In this document: one piece after another, positions 41,947 to 49,836 of the stretch
Layout of the letters: each line of letters begins with the position of its first letter
How positions within the stretch are numbered: the first letter of the stretch is position 1
Source of the DNA: an uncultured Bacteroidales bacterium
GTDB taxonomy: Bacteria > Bacteroidota > Bacteroidia > Bacteroidales > UBA932
Direction: 5' to 3'
Assembly: GCA_945868745.1 (NCBI GenBank)
Contig: CAMBMK010000005.1
Span: forward strand, 1-60,295
DNA length: 60,295 bases
Position numbers and translations under genes: made by a program
Notes under the pieces: generated by a model
Told to the model about the DNA's origin: nothing
Databases searched by the model: none
Seen by the model: only the letters and a program-made list of their open reading frames with translations

Positions 41947-42141
41947 TTACTGCTCGTCCTCGAGCTGAAGATGCTGCACATAGATAGCTTTCTGCAGCTG
42001 CTCCCTTTTCTTTACGGAAGGCTTGACAAAGTTCTTCCTTGCGCGAAGCTCACGGATTGCGCCTGTCTTCTCGAATTTCCTCTTGAATCTCTTAAGAGCC
42101 CTTTCGATGTTCTCACCTTCTTTGATAGGAACTATAATCAT
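41947..42141 (-). CDS. rpsU: Small ribosomal subunit protein bS21
   Basis: The 64-residue protein begins MIIVPIKEGENIERALKRFKRKFEKTGAIRELRARKNFVKPSVKKRE, the bS21 pattern. In Flavobacterium, bS21 helps to hide the 3' end of 16S rRNA (anti-Shine-Dalgarno), and ribosomes lacking it translate the rpsU mRNA well, giving autoregulation. The strong Shine-Dalgarno directly upstream here fits that model. The gene has its own promoter and is monocistronic. Confidence 0.97.
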   Translation of the reverse strand: MIIVPIKEGENIERALKRFKRKFEKTGAIRELRARKNFVKPSVKKREQLQKAIYVQHLQLEDEQ

Positions 42142-42147
42142 TGTAAA

Positions 42148-42158
42148 ATCACCTCCTT
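42148..42158 (-). promoter_or_regulatory. Extended Shine-Dalgarno of rpsU
   Basis: The minus strand reads AAGGAGGTGAT (42158 to 42148), complementary to essentially the whole anti-Shine-Dalgarno of 16S rRNA. The AGGAGG core ends 10 bases before the ATG at 42141. Few genes in this window have anything comparable. Confidence 0.85.
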
Positions 42159-42172
42159 TTTATTTCGGACCG

Positions 42173-42203
42173 CAAAGATAAACAAAATTCTTCATTCTCC
42201 AAG
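42173..42203 (-). promoter_or_regulatory. Promoter of rpsU
   Basis: CTTG (42203 to 42200), 19 bases, then TATCTTTG (42180 to 42173), an exact -7 match. Confidence 0.7.
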
Positions 42204-42234
42204 CAGTCGGGGCAAATAATTTCAGGACAGCTTC

Positions 42235-43713
42235 TTAATCACCGGATTCATCTTCGCCGATGAGGCTGACATATTTTCTCGTCACGCGGCCCTTCCTGTC
42301 GGTTGTCATGATGAAAGGAAGGCCTGAAAGGTCAATGGATTGGGTGAGCGTTTCGAAAAGCTCCGGTTCATTCTCCCGGATGCTGTCAATGTCGATTGTC
42401 AGCGACCTGATGTCCATCTTTCCGGCAGCCTCCAGGTTGCGCTGGCAGTCATAGCATCCCGGAAGGTGGAAAATGATGTAGGTGTTGCGCATTTTCCTGA
42501 GGTTGTATCTTCCCGGTTTTCCGTCCAGAACCCCCGGAACCGTGATTGACGGGAGCCGTTCGCCGACCGGGCAGAGGCCCAGCAGGTCATCCAGCATATT
42601 TGCAAACCCTATGACCTGAAGGGAATCGTTCTTCGAGCTCCATATATCCCTCCGTCCTTTTATCTTTGTGGCGATCAGCTGCTGTGCAGCCTTTGCATTT
42701 TCTTCGGAAATGAAGGTCCCGAGGCAATAGAGAAGGTCTCCCGTGAGCTGGCGGAAATTGACGGTGTCACTATGCTCCGTAAGCGTCCTGCGCTCGATAT
42801 GGTCCGCAAGCACCATGATGCTGTCGGCGGGCAGCCCGGAGGTCATCCGGTACATTCTCATCATGTTGTCATATTCGCCGTAGGAGAGCTCCGAAGCGCT
42901 CCCGTAGATGTCCAGGAGCTTTGCAAGTGCCTCTGTGTCAAGACCTCTTCCGAGTATTGTGCCGTCCCTCCCGAGCAGGAACATCTTCGGCGTCTGCAGC
43001 ACCCCGTATTTCATCTGGAAGCCGGAGCCCACTTCAGGGTCCCAGTAGTGGCTCGTGTGCGCCGGGCCTTCGGTGTCGAGATATGGGCGATAGCCGTCCC
43101 AGGCATCCCGGTTGGCCCCGCAATACACCGCCACAAGCTCCACGTCAGCCTTCCTGTCAGAAATCATTTTCCTCAGGAGCGGCGTCTCCACCTTGCAGGC
43201 TGCACATTCCGTGTCATAGAAATACAGGACCCTGAGCCTCCGGCACCCGTCTGCGAGCCCTGATGAATCAATGGCGGTGCCGAGAGCCTCGCGGACTTCT
43301 CCGGAAGGGGTCTCAAGCTTCAGCGACGGAGCCCTGCATCCGATGAGGGAACTGCGGTTGAACTCGGCGAATATCCTCGCGTTGACAAGGTCGATGCCGC
43401 CTGCGAATGACACCTTGCCGGGGATGAACCATTCGTCGGCAAGATGGACTGCAACGCCCTCGTCGCCCATAAGCTTCGAGCTGAGGAAATGGCTGTAGAG
43501 CCTCACTGCAGTGTAGTTGCGGATGTCTTCATCCTCGCACTTGTCCAGCATGAAGTCACATTCGAAAGACTTTTCCCTGACACTCATCTTTTCGATTGAC
43601 GCCAGGTACTTGTCAATCATATTGTTGACGGCCGTGGTGTCGAAATCACGGCCTGGTGAGGCTATGGATAGCAGAAGCCCTGCGGCCAGGGCGGTGAGGA
43701 TTTTCCGTATCAT
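42235..43713 (-). CDS. Secreted thioredoxin-like protein with DUF5106-type N-terminus and two Cys-x-x-Cys sites
   Basis: The 492-residue protein has a signal peptide (ILTALAAGLLLSIASPG). Two thioredoxin-like regions are visible: RVLYFYDTECAACKVETPLLRKM (CAAC) near residue 180, followed by VLQTPKMFLLGRDG (cis-Pro), and a C-terminal one, TYIIFHLPGCYDCQRNLEAA (CYDC) near residue 430, with SGLPFIMTTDRKG. The N-terminal helical part resembles DUF5106. TlpA-like proteins of this kind act in periplasmic disulfide reduction or cytochrome maturation; the substrate is unknown. It lies 12 bases after coaD, so it is the last gene of the lon-ung-coaD unit. Confidence 0.78.
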   Translation of the reverse strand: MIRKILTALAAGLLLSIASPGRDFDTTAVNNMIDKYLASIEKMSVREKSFECDFMLDKCEDEDIRNYTAVRLYSHFLSSKLMGDEGVAVHLADEWFIPGKVSFAGGIDLVNARIFAEFNRSSLIGCRAPSLKLETPSGEVREALGTAIDSSGLADGCRRLRVLYFYDTECAACKVETPLLRKMISDRKADVELVAVYCGANRDAWDGYRPYLDTEGPAHTSHYWDPEVGSGFQMKYGVLQTPKMFLLGRDGTILGRGLDTEALAKLLDIYGSASELSYGEYDNMMRMYRMTSGLPADSIMVLADHIERRTLTEHSDTVNFRQLTGDLLYCLGTFISEENAKAAQQLIATKIKGRRDIWSSKNDSLQVIGFANMLDDLLGLCPVGERLPSITVPGVLDGKPGRYNLRKMRNTYIIFHLPGCYDCQRNLEAAGKMDIRSLTIDIDSIRENEPELFETLTQSIDLSGLPFIMTTDRKGRVTRKYVSLIGEDESGD

Positions 43714-43725
43714 TGCAAAGAAGGT

Positions 43726-44202
43726 TTATTTTGTGTCCGGCTCCGGAAGCGTAACTCCCTCCGGCAGGAACAGCGAGGTGTCCCCGTGGTGACGGAGAAT
43801 GTCCCTTACGGCCGAAGAGGAGATGTGCGCAAACTCCTGCGAGGTAGGTATTATGATGGTCTCGATGTCGGGAGCGAGCCTCCTGTTCATGTCGGCAATG
43901 CTCCTTTCCGTCTCGAAATCGAGCATGTTTCTCACACCGCGGACCATATGCTTGATGCCCAGCTCTTTGCAGGTGTCGATTGTGAGGTTCTTGTATTTTA
44001 TCACCTTCACCCCCGCCATGTCCTTCGTGGCCTGGCGGATGATGTCCATGCGCTGGTCCATTGAAAAGAAGCCGCGCTTGTCCTGGTTGATTCCCACAGC
44101 CACATAGACTTCGTCGAACATTGTCAGTGCCCTGCGCAGAATATTCTGGTGGCCTGCCGTAAACGGATCGAACGATCCGGGAAACAAAGCTGTCCTGGTC
44201 AT
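43726..44202 (-). CDS. coaD: Phosphopantetheine adenylyltransferase
   Basis: CoaD makes dephospho-CoA from 4'-phosphopantetheine and ATP, the fourth step of CoA synthesis. The 158-residue protein has the nucleotidyltransferase motif ALFPGSFDPFTAGHQNIL (T/HxGH), VRGVRNMLDFETERSIADMNRRLAPDIET and the ISSSAVRDI motif corresponding to ISSTxVR. The sequence is typical. It sits 11 bases downstream of ung. Confidence 0.96.
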   Translation of the reverse strand: MTRTALFPGSFDPFTAGHQNILRRALTMFDEVYVAVGINQDKRGFFSMDQRMDIIRQATKDMAGVKVIKYKNLTIDTCKELGIKHMVRGVRNMLDFETERSIADMNRRLAPDIETIIIPTSQEFAHISSSAVRDILRHHGDTSLFLPEGVTLPEPDTK

Positions 44203-44213
44203 TGTATCATTGT

Positions 44214-44882
44214 CTATAGCCTCCAGTCAATCGGGTCCAGACCCTCCTGGCGGAGAATTTCATTTGCCTTTGAAAAATGCCTGCATCCGAAAAATGCCCC
44301 TCCTGCAAGCGGTGAAGGGTGCGCCGCCTCGAGTACGGTGTGCCGTGAGGTGTCGATCAGTGCCTTTTTGCTCCTGGCATAATTGCCCCAGAGCATGAAA
44401 ATGATGCCGGAGCGGTTGTCGGAGAGGTATCTGATGACCGCATCGGTAAATTCCTGCCAGCCGATTCTGCTGTGGGAGGCAGCCCTGCCGGCTTCCACCG
44501 TCAGGATAGAATTGAGCATTAGTACTCCCTGCCTTGCCCACGGCGTAAGGTCCGTGCTGCCGCTCATGGTCACCCCGAGGTCGGCGGAAATCTCCTTGAA
44601 AATGTTTTTCAGGGAGGGGGGAGCCGCTATTCCGTCGGGCACGGAAAACGACAGTCCCATTGCCTGTCCCGGTCCGTGATAGGGGTCCTGGCCGAGAATG
44701 ACGACCTTGACCCTGTCTGCCGGAGTAAGCCTGAAAGCGTTGAAAATCAGGCTTCCGGGAGGGTAAATCACCTTTCCTGCATCCTTCTCCCCGTGCAGGA
44801 AACGCACCAGGGATGCAAAATACGGCTTGCCGAATTCGCTCCCCAGTGCGTCTTTCCAGGTCTGTTCGATATTGACTTCCAT
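44214..44882 (-). CDS. ung: Uracil-DNA glycosylase
   Basis: Ung excises uracil from DNA. The ATG at 44882 (222 residues) overlaps the lon stop in a TGATG arrangement; one extra residue from a TTG start is not needed. Family 1 motifs are complete: GQDPYHGPGQAMGLSFSV (catalytic Asp), the Pro-rich APPSLKNIFKEI, LLWGNYARSKK-like FMLWGNYARSKKA, and the DNA-minor-groove loop AAHPSPLAGG with the catalytic His. Confidence 0.96.
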   Translation of the reverse strand: MEVNIEQTWKDALGSEFGKPYFASLVRFLHGEKDAGKVIYPPGSLIFNAFRLTPADRVKVVILGQDPYHGPGQAMGLSFSVPDGIAAPPSLKNIFKEISADLGVTMSGSTDLTPWARQGVLMLNSILTVEAGRAASHSRIGWQEFTDAVIRYLSDNRSGIIFMLWGNYARSKKALIDTSRHTVLEAAHPSPLAGGAFFGCRHFSKANEILRQEGLDPIDWRL

Positions 44883-47308
44883 CAATTGAAAATATAATCC
44901 AGTACGTCGTTGACAGTATTGACGTACACAAAGGTAAGGCCTTTTATGTATTTTTCATTGATGTCCTCGATATCTTTTCTGTTGTCTTCGCAAATTATTA
45001 TGGTTTCCACGCCGGACCTTTTGGCTGCAAGTATCTTCTCCTTGATGCCGCCTACAGGGAGAACCTTGCCCCTGAGGGTCATCTCCCCGGTCATGGCAAC
45101 CTTGGATTTCGGCTTTTTCCCGCTGAACGCGGACACCATCGAGGCAACCATCGTAATGCCGGCGGAAGGACCGTCCTTAGGTGTGGCCCCTTCAGGCACG
45201 TGAACATGTATGTCCTTCTCCGAGAATGTCTTGGCGTCCATTCCCACTACATCCGTGTGGGCCTTTATCCACTGGTAGCCGATGGTGGCGGACTCCTTCA
45301 TCACGTCTCCGAGGTTGCCGGTCATCGTAAGCACGCCCTTGCCCGGGCTGACGGAGCTTTCGATAAACAGGATCTCACCTCCCATTGCGGTCCACGCAAG
45401 ACCGGTGACGATCCCGACGCCTTCGTTGCCCTCCTGCCTGTCGTGGAAGGAGGTCGGCAGTCCGAGGTATTCCTTGAGGTCTGCAGGCTTGATGCTTGAC
45501 GGAAGAGTCTCGCCGGTTGCCACCTTCCTTGCCGTCACTCGCGCGAGTTTCGCAATCTGCTTTTCAAGTCCGCGGACTCCGGATTCGTGCGTGTAATTGT
45601 CGATTATGGCCGGAATCGTGGCCTTGTCCAGCTTGAGCTGTTTCCTGTCGAGCCCGTGCTCCTTGACCTGTTTCGGGACAAGGTGCTTCTTTGCGATTTC
45701 CACCTTTTCCTCGGCAAGGTAGCCTGTCACGTTGATGAGCTCCATCCTGTCCAGGAGGGCTGGCTGTATGTTGTTGATTGTGTTGGCCGTGGTGATGAAC
45801 ATCACTTTCGACAGGTCGTAGTCCATATCGAGGTAGTTGTCGTGGAAGGTGGTGTTCTGCTCCGGGTCCAGCACTTCAAGAAGGGCCGATGAAGGGTCTC
45901 CCTTGTAGTCGGAGGCGAGCTTGTCTATTTCGTCAAGCACCATCACCGGGTTGGATGTCCCGGCGCGGTGGATGCCGTTGAGGATTCGTCCCGGAAGCGC
46001 CCCGACGTAGGTTTTCCTGTGGCCGCGGATTTCGGACTCGTCATGCATGCCGCCGAGCGAAATCCTCACATATTTTCTGCCGAGGGCCTTGGCTATGGAT
46101 TTGCCGAGGCTGGTCTTTCCCACTCCCGGAGGGCCGTAAAGGCAGAGGATAGGGGACTTGAGGTCTCCTTTTAGCGAAAGCACCGCAAGATATTCGATGA
46201 TGCGCTCCTTGACTTTCTCGAGCCCGTAATGGTCTGCGTCCAGCACCTTCTGCGCGTGCGCAAGGTCGAAATTGTCCTTGCTGGTACTGTTCCACGGGAG
46301 CTCTACCATAAACTGGAGGAAGTTGTACTGGATGCTGTATTCCGGCGAGGACGGATTGTATCTTTCAAGCTTGGCGAGCTCCTTCTCGAAAAGCTCCGCC
46401 GTCTCTGCAGACCATTCCTTGTCCTTGGCAGCCTTGCGCAGGCGTCCGATTTCCTCGTCCTCGTCCATTCCGAGCTCCTCCTGGATGGTGCGGAGCTGGT
46501 TGTTGAGGAAATACTCCCTCTGCTGCTGGTCGATTTCGCTCTTGACCTTGGCGTTGATTTCCTGCTTGATTTCCGCAAGCCTGTTCATCTTGTCGAGGAT
46601 TGAGAGCAGTTCCATGCCCCTTTCCTTGATGTCGCCTGTCTCGAGGAGGCGTATCTTGGCGTCGAGGTTCTCCTCTACGTCAGTCTCGACGGTGGTGGCG
46701 ATGAAATTGACAAGGAATGAGAAATCGTGGATCATGTTCATCGCGTTGCTCACGTCCGGGCCCATGATGCCGGAACCGCGCAGCACCATCGCGGCCTTTT
46801 CCTTGATGGACTCGCTGAGCATCTTGATGAATGAGTCATCCATGTCGGCAGCCGTATCTTCAAGGACCATGATCCTTCCCTTGAGGAAAGGCTCGGTCTC
46901 GGAAATATACTTTATGTATGCGCGGGTGTAGCTCTGGATTACGGCCGAAAGCGTGCCGTCCGGCATCTCGAAGGTGCGGACAACCTTTGCCAGCGTGCCG
47001 AAAGGCGACAGTACCTGCAGGTCCTTGGGGTCCTCGACTGTGATGTCTGTCTGCGGTGCGGCGATGAAATACCCGTTGGTCTTCTGTACTTCCTGTATGA
47101 GCCTGACAGACTTCTCCCTTCCGATTGTCACGGGATAAATCGTGCCCGGGAAGAGCACGACATTCCTCAGCGCGAGGACAGGTACGTTCTCCGGCACAGT
47201 GCCCAGGTCAAGCTGCGCAGGTCCTTCACCGGTCATTACCGGGATAATGCTCACTTCCGCTCCTGAGGCGGAAATTGCGTCGTTGTTTATATTTTTTTTC
47301 ATATTCAT
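44882..47308 (-). CDS. lon: ATP-dependent protease La (Lon)
   Basis: Lon degrades misfolded and regulatory proteins in the cytosol as a hexamer. The 808-residue protein has the N-terminal LON substrate domain (PVLALRNVVLFPGTIYPVTIGREKSV near 45), a central coiled-coil, and the AAA+ module with Walker A LYGPPGVGKTSLGKSIA near residue 390 and Walker B VMVLDEIDKLAS. The protease domain has Ser in PKDGPSAGITM and Lys in VGGIKEKILAAKRSG. The ATG at 47308 or the one two codons later may be used. It heads the lon-ung-coaD-DUF5106 unit, and an inverted repeat lies 65 bases upstream. Confidence 0.97.
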   Translation of the reverse strand: MNMKKNINNDAISASGAEVSIIPVMTGEGPAQLDLGTVPENVPVLALRNVVLFPGTIYPVTIGREKSVRLIQEVQKTNGYFIAAPQTDITVEDPKDLQVLSPFGTLAKVVRTFEMPDGTLSAVIQSYTRAYIKYISETEPFLKGRIMVLEDTAADMDDSFIKMLSESIKEKAAMVLRGSGIMGPDVSNAMNMIHDFSFLVNFIATTVETDVEENLDAKIRLLETGDIKERGMELLSILDKMNRLAEIKQEINAKVKSEIDQQQREYFLNNQLRTIQEELGMDEDEEIGRLRKAAKDKEWSAETAELFEKELAKLERYNPSSPEYSIQYNFLQFMVELPWNSTSKDNFDLAHAQKVLDADHYGLEKVKERIIEYLAVLSLKGDLKSPILCLYGPPGVGKTSLGKSIAKALGRKYVRISLGGMHDESEIRGHRKTYVGALPGRILNGIHRAGTSNPVMVLDEIDKLASDYKGDPSSALLEVLDPEQNTTFHDNYLDMDYDLSKVMFITTANTINNIQPALLDRMELINVTGYLAEEKVEIAKKHLVPKQVKEHGLDRKQLKLDKATIPAIIDNYTHESGVRGLEKQIAKLARVTARKVATGETLPSSIKPADLKEYLGLPTSFHDRQEGNEGVGIVTGLAWTAMGGEILFIESSVSPGKGVLTMTGNLGDVMKESATIGYQWIKAHTDVVGMDAKTFSEKDIHVHVPEGATPKDGPSAGITMVASMVSAFSGKKPKSKVAMTGEMTLRGKVLPVGGIKEKILAAKRSGVETIIICEDNRKDIEDINEKYIKGLTFVYVNTVNDVLDYIFN

Positions 47309-47372
47309 TCCGTTCGTTTGCGGTCAGTCCGGGTTTGTCAGGGGTGGGGTGCGGCGGTATGACGCCCCTTTC

Positions 47373-47392
47373 TGCCATTTTGTCATAATGGC
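47373..47392 (-). promoter_or_regulatory. Inverted-repeat candidate operator upstream of lon
   Basis: GCCATT (47374-47379) and AATGGC (47387-47392) form a 6-bp inverted repeat; within it, on the minus strand, TGACA-AAA-TGGCA is seen. No exact TAnnTTTG box for lon is present in the gap, so control by an alternative factor or heat-shock regulator is possible. This is inference. Confidence 0.35.
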
Positions 47393-47489
47393 GGCGTTCC
47401 GACAATCCGGACATTATATGGTCAACGACCGTGCCATTGCGAAAATGCGTGATTATTGGGCAATAATGAGTAAAAAATCGTATTCCGAT

Positions 47490-47521
47490 GTTGGAAATTG
47501 CAAAAATTCAGTTTAACTTTG
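47490..47521 (+). promoter_or_regulatory. Promoter of the HU gene
   Basis: GTTG (47490-47493), 20 bases, then TAACTTTG (47514-47521), an exact TAnnTTTG match. The 5' leader is about 50 bases and AT-rich, with no Shine-Dalgarno. Confidence 0.7.
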
Positions 47522-47579
47522 CCGTTCAAACGAAAAAGAGGTAGCACCTTAAATGTAAAAACTTCTTAAAAAATTAATT

Positions 47580-47855
47580 ATGACAAAGGCAGAAATTGTA
47601 AATGAGGTTGCTAAGTCAACCGGTATAGAAAAGACAACCGTACTGAGGGTTGTTGAATCTTTTATGGAGAGTGTGAAGACTTCACTTGTCAACGGTGAGC
47701 CTGTTTATCTCCGCGGTTTCGGCAGCTTCATCATCAAGCAGAGGGCAGAAAAGACGGCCAGGAACATCAAGGAGAAGACTACCATCACCATCCCTGCACA
47801 CGCTATTCCGGCTTTCAAGCCTGCCAAGGTTTTCGTCGCAGCAGTAAAGAAATAA
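47580..47855 (+). CDS. HU family DNA-binding protein
   Basis: This 91-residue nucleoid protein begins MTKAEIVNEVAKSTGIEKTTVLRVVESFMESVKTSLVNGEPVYLRGFGSF and carries the beta-arm with RTARN-like KTARNIKEKTTITIPAHAIPAFKPAK, the classical HU/IHF fold signature. It binds and bends DNA non-specifically as a dimer. Whether it is HU or a paralogue cannot be decided. The small ribosomal gene follows after 21 bases. Confidence 0.95.
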   Translation: MTKAEIVNEVAKSTGIEKTTVLRVVESFMESVKTSLVNGEPVYLRGFGSFIIKQRAEKTARNIKEKTTITIPAHAIPAFKPAKVFVAAVKK

Positions 47856-47876
47856 TCTTTAAAAAATCATATCAAT

Positions 47877-47966
47877 ATGCCAAGCGGTAAAAAAAGAAAA
47901 AGACATAAGATGGCGACGCACAAACGCAAAAAGCGTTTGCGCAAGAACAGACATAAGAAGAAGTAA
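47877..47966 (+). CDS. AURKAIP1/COX24-domain small basic protein (bS22/mS38-like)
   Basis: A 29-residue frame reads MPSGKKRKRHKMATHKRKKR, then LRKNRHKKK. The KRKRHKMATHKRKKRLRKNRHKKK part is the COX24 C-terminal motif, found in mitoribosomal mS38 (AURKAIP1) and bacterial bS22. It is therefore probably a small-subunit ribosomal protein bound near the decoding region. More than half of its residues are Lys, Arg or His. It lies 21 bases after the HU gene and before a terminator, so it is co-transcribed with HU. Confidence 0.85.
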   Translation: MPSGKKRKRHKMATHKRKKRLRKNRHKKK

Positions 47967-47983
47967 TTCTTCTGAGTCTGCCA

Positions 47984-48002
47984 TTTTAGCAGTCTGCTAA
48001 AA
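47984..48002. promoter_or_regulatory. Near-perfect palindrome TTTTAGCAG-T-CTGCTAAAA
   Basis: Nine bases (47984-47992) are exactly repeated in reverse complement (47994-48002) around a single T. The small loop makes an RNA hairpin less favourable than a dimeric protein-binding site, but both are possible. It lies just upstream of a terminator and the rng gene. Confidence 0.4.
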
Positions 48003-48007
48003 GAGAG

Positions 48008-48040
48008 GGGCTGACCGGAGGAGCCGGCTGGCCCTTTTTT
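48008..48040 (+). terminator. Intrinsic terminator of the HU unit
   Basis: GGGCTGACCGG (48008-48018) pairs with CCGGCTGGCCC (48024-48034) with G-U pairs and one mismatch, followed by six T. The rng start is only 24 bases further on. Confidence 0.75.
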
Positions 48041-48064
48041 ATTATCCTAACATTGAAATTCCCG

Positions 48065-49645
48065 ATGGAGTCTGAAAAGGAAGCTTTAAAAGAACTGATT
48101 GTTGACGTGCAGCCGTCCGAAGTGCATATCGCGCTTATGGAAAACCACAGGCTGATCGAGCTCAACAAGGAGTCCAGCACAGGGAGGACACTGGGCGTCG
48201 GAGATGTGTATCTCGGAAAAGTCAAGAAAGTGATGCCTGCCCTGAATGCTGCCTTTGTGGACATCGGTGATGAAAAAGAGGCCTTTATACACTATCTGGA
48301 CCTGGGTCTGTACTTTACGGCGTTTGACGAGTTTGTGAGAAGGACCAACCCGAATGTCAATGCGGGTGAGGTATTCTCCTCGATAAAGCTCGGCCCCATC
48401 CTCGAGAAGGAGGGACGCATCGAGAATGTCCTCAAGAAGGACCAGATGCTGGTCGTGCAGATTGTAAAGGAGCCGATTTCCACCAAAGGGTCGAGACTGA
48501 CTGCGGAGATTTCATTAGCAGGAAGAAACATTGTTCTGCTCCCTTTCGCCGAAAAGGTGAGCGTATCCCAGAAGATTTCTTCGAGAGAAGAAAAGAAAAG
48601 ACTTGAAACACTTGTCAGGAGCATCCTCCCGGCCAACTACGGCGCCATCATCCGCACTGCAGCGGAAGGAAAGAATGCGGCAGTCCTCGTAAACGAACTC
48701 AAGGCGCTCATTTCCAAGTGGGAAGGTTCCTGGCGAAAATTGTCGCAGTCCAAAGGCGTGCAGCCGCTCTTTGCAGAGTACAGCAAGACGACCACCATCC
48801 TCCGCGACCTGCTCAATGACTCTTTCACTGACATCTATGTCAATGACGCGAAGGAGTATGAAGAGGTGAGACGTTACATAGCGAGGATTTCTCCGGACCA
48901 GGAGAAGATAGTCAAGCTCTATGACGGGAAGGAACCTATTTTCGACCATTTCGAAGTCACGAGACAGATCAAGAGCTCCTTCGGAAAGGTTGTTCCGATC
49001 AAGCAGGGAGCATATCTGGTAATCGAATCGACAGAAGCGCTGAACGTTGTGGATGTCAACAGCGGAATCCGTGCCAAGACAAAGGAGCAGGAGGAAAACA
49101 CCTACGAGGTGAACCGCTATGCGGCTGAAGAGATTGCAAGGCAGCTGAGGCTGCGCGATATGGGCGGCATCGTGATTGTGGACTTCATCGATATGGAATC
49201 CGGCGAACACCGCAACGAGCTCTACAAATATATGGTGGAGCTTATGAGCCAGGACCGCGCAAAACACAATGTGCTGCCGCTTACCAAGTTCGGTCTTATG
49301 CAGATTACCCGCCAGAGGGTGCGCCCGGCAACGGAAATCAACACCACGGAGGTGTGTCCTGTCTGCCACGGCACCGGAAAGATTGCTTCGAGCGTAATCA
49401 TCGACGAGCAGATCGAAAGAAGGCTTTCCTACTATGTGTCGCAGAACGGTGCGAAGGTGCTGACCCTGAAGGTGAGTCCTATTCTCGGCTCCTATCTTAC
49501 AAGGACAAAGGGACTTATGGGATCGTCTTATCTTACGAGATGGAAGAAAAAGTACAAGTGCAAGATCAATCTGTCGGAAGTGACCGACTTTTCTGTCCTG
49601 CAAAATGAATTCTACGATGAAAAAGGCAACAAGCTGGACGGTTAG
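48065..49645 (+). CDS. rng: Ribonuclease G/E family endoribonuclease
   Basis: This RNase processes 16S rRNA and degrades mRNA. The ATG at 48065 (526 residues) is used; a TTG four codons earlier is the longer alternative. The S1-like domain has RTLGVGDVYLGKVKKVMPALNAAFVDIGDEKEAFIHYLDLG. The catalytic domain has DVNSGIRAKTKEQEENTYEVNRYAAEEIARQLRLRDMGGIVIVDFIDM with the metal-binding Asp residues, and the Zn-link CPVCHGTGKI near 440. There is no long C-terminal degradosome scaffold, so RNase G rather than E by architecture. The stop codon lies inside the terminator stem-loop. Confidence 0.93.
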   Translation: MESEKEALKELIVDVQPSEVHIALMENHRLIELNKESSTGRTLGVGDVYLGKVKKVMPALNAAFVDIGDEKEAFIHYLDLGLYFTAFDEFVRRTNPNVNAGEVFSSIKLGPILEKEGRIENVLKKDQMLVVQIVKEPISTKGSRLTAEISLAGRNIVLLPFAEKVSVSQKISSREEKKRLETLVRSILPANYGAIIRTAAEGKNAAVLVNELKALISKWEGSWRKLSQSKGVQPLFAEYSKTTTILRDLLNDSFTDIYVNDAKEYEEVRRYIARISPDQEKIVKLYDGKEPIFDHFEVTRQIKSSFGKVVPIKQGAYLVIESTEALNVVDVNSGIRAKTKEQEENTYEVNRYAAEEIARQLRLRDMGGIVIVDFIDMESGEHRNELYKYMVELMSQDRAKHNVLPLTKFGLMQITRQRVRPATEINTTEVCPVCHGTGKIASSVIIDEQIERRLSYYVSQNGAKVLTLKVSPILGSYLTRTKGLMGSSYLTRWKKKYKCKINLSEVTDFSVLQNEFYDEKGNKLDG

Positions 49646-49664
49646 TCCGGCTTGTTGTTTTTTT
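49627..49664 (+). terminator. Intrinsic terminator overlapping the rng stop codon
   Basis: CAACAAGCTGGAC (49627-49639) pairs over 13 bp (one G-U) with GTCCGGCTTGTTG (49645-49657), followed by seven T. The rng stop TAG (49643-49645) is in the loop and first base of the 3' arm, so the 5' arm encodes the last residues (NKLDG). Confidence 0.9.
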
Positions 49665-49776
49665 GGGGGGGGAATCTTCAATTGTTGATTATTGGGGATA
49701 TTCCCTGAAATGGCGGTATGACACATTGTCAGTATCCCTTCCGGCATCCTGCCGGAAACTGAAACCCTCATGGCAA

Positions 49777-49808
49777 TTTGGAATAAGGAACGAGAATTGC
49801 TATTTTTG
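49777..49808 (+). promoter_or_regulatory. Promoter for the YugP-alr-DJ-1 unit
   Basis: TTTG (49777-49780), exactly 20 bases, then TATTTTTG (49801-49808). The start site would lie near 49815, 22 bases before the ATG. Confidence 0.85.
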
Positions 49809-49836
49809 TTATCCGGCATATTAAAACAAAGGAAAA

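Noticed and set aside
49665..49672. Run of G after the rng terminator as a G-quadruplex
   Set aside because: A single G-run of about eight without further tracts cannot form the usual four-tract structure.
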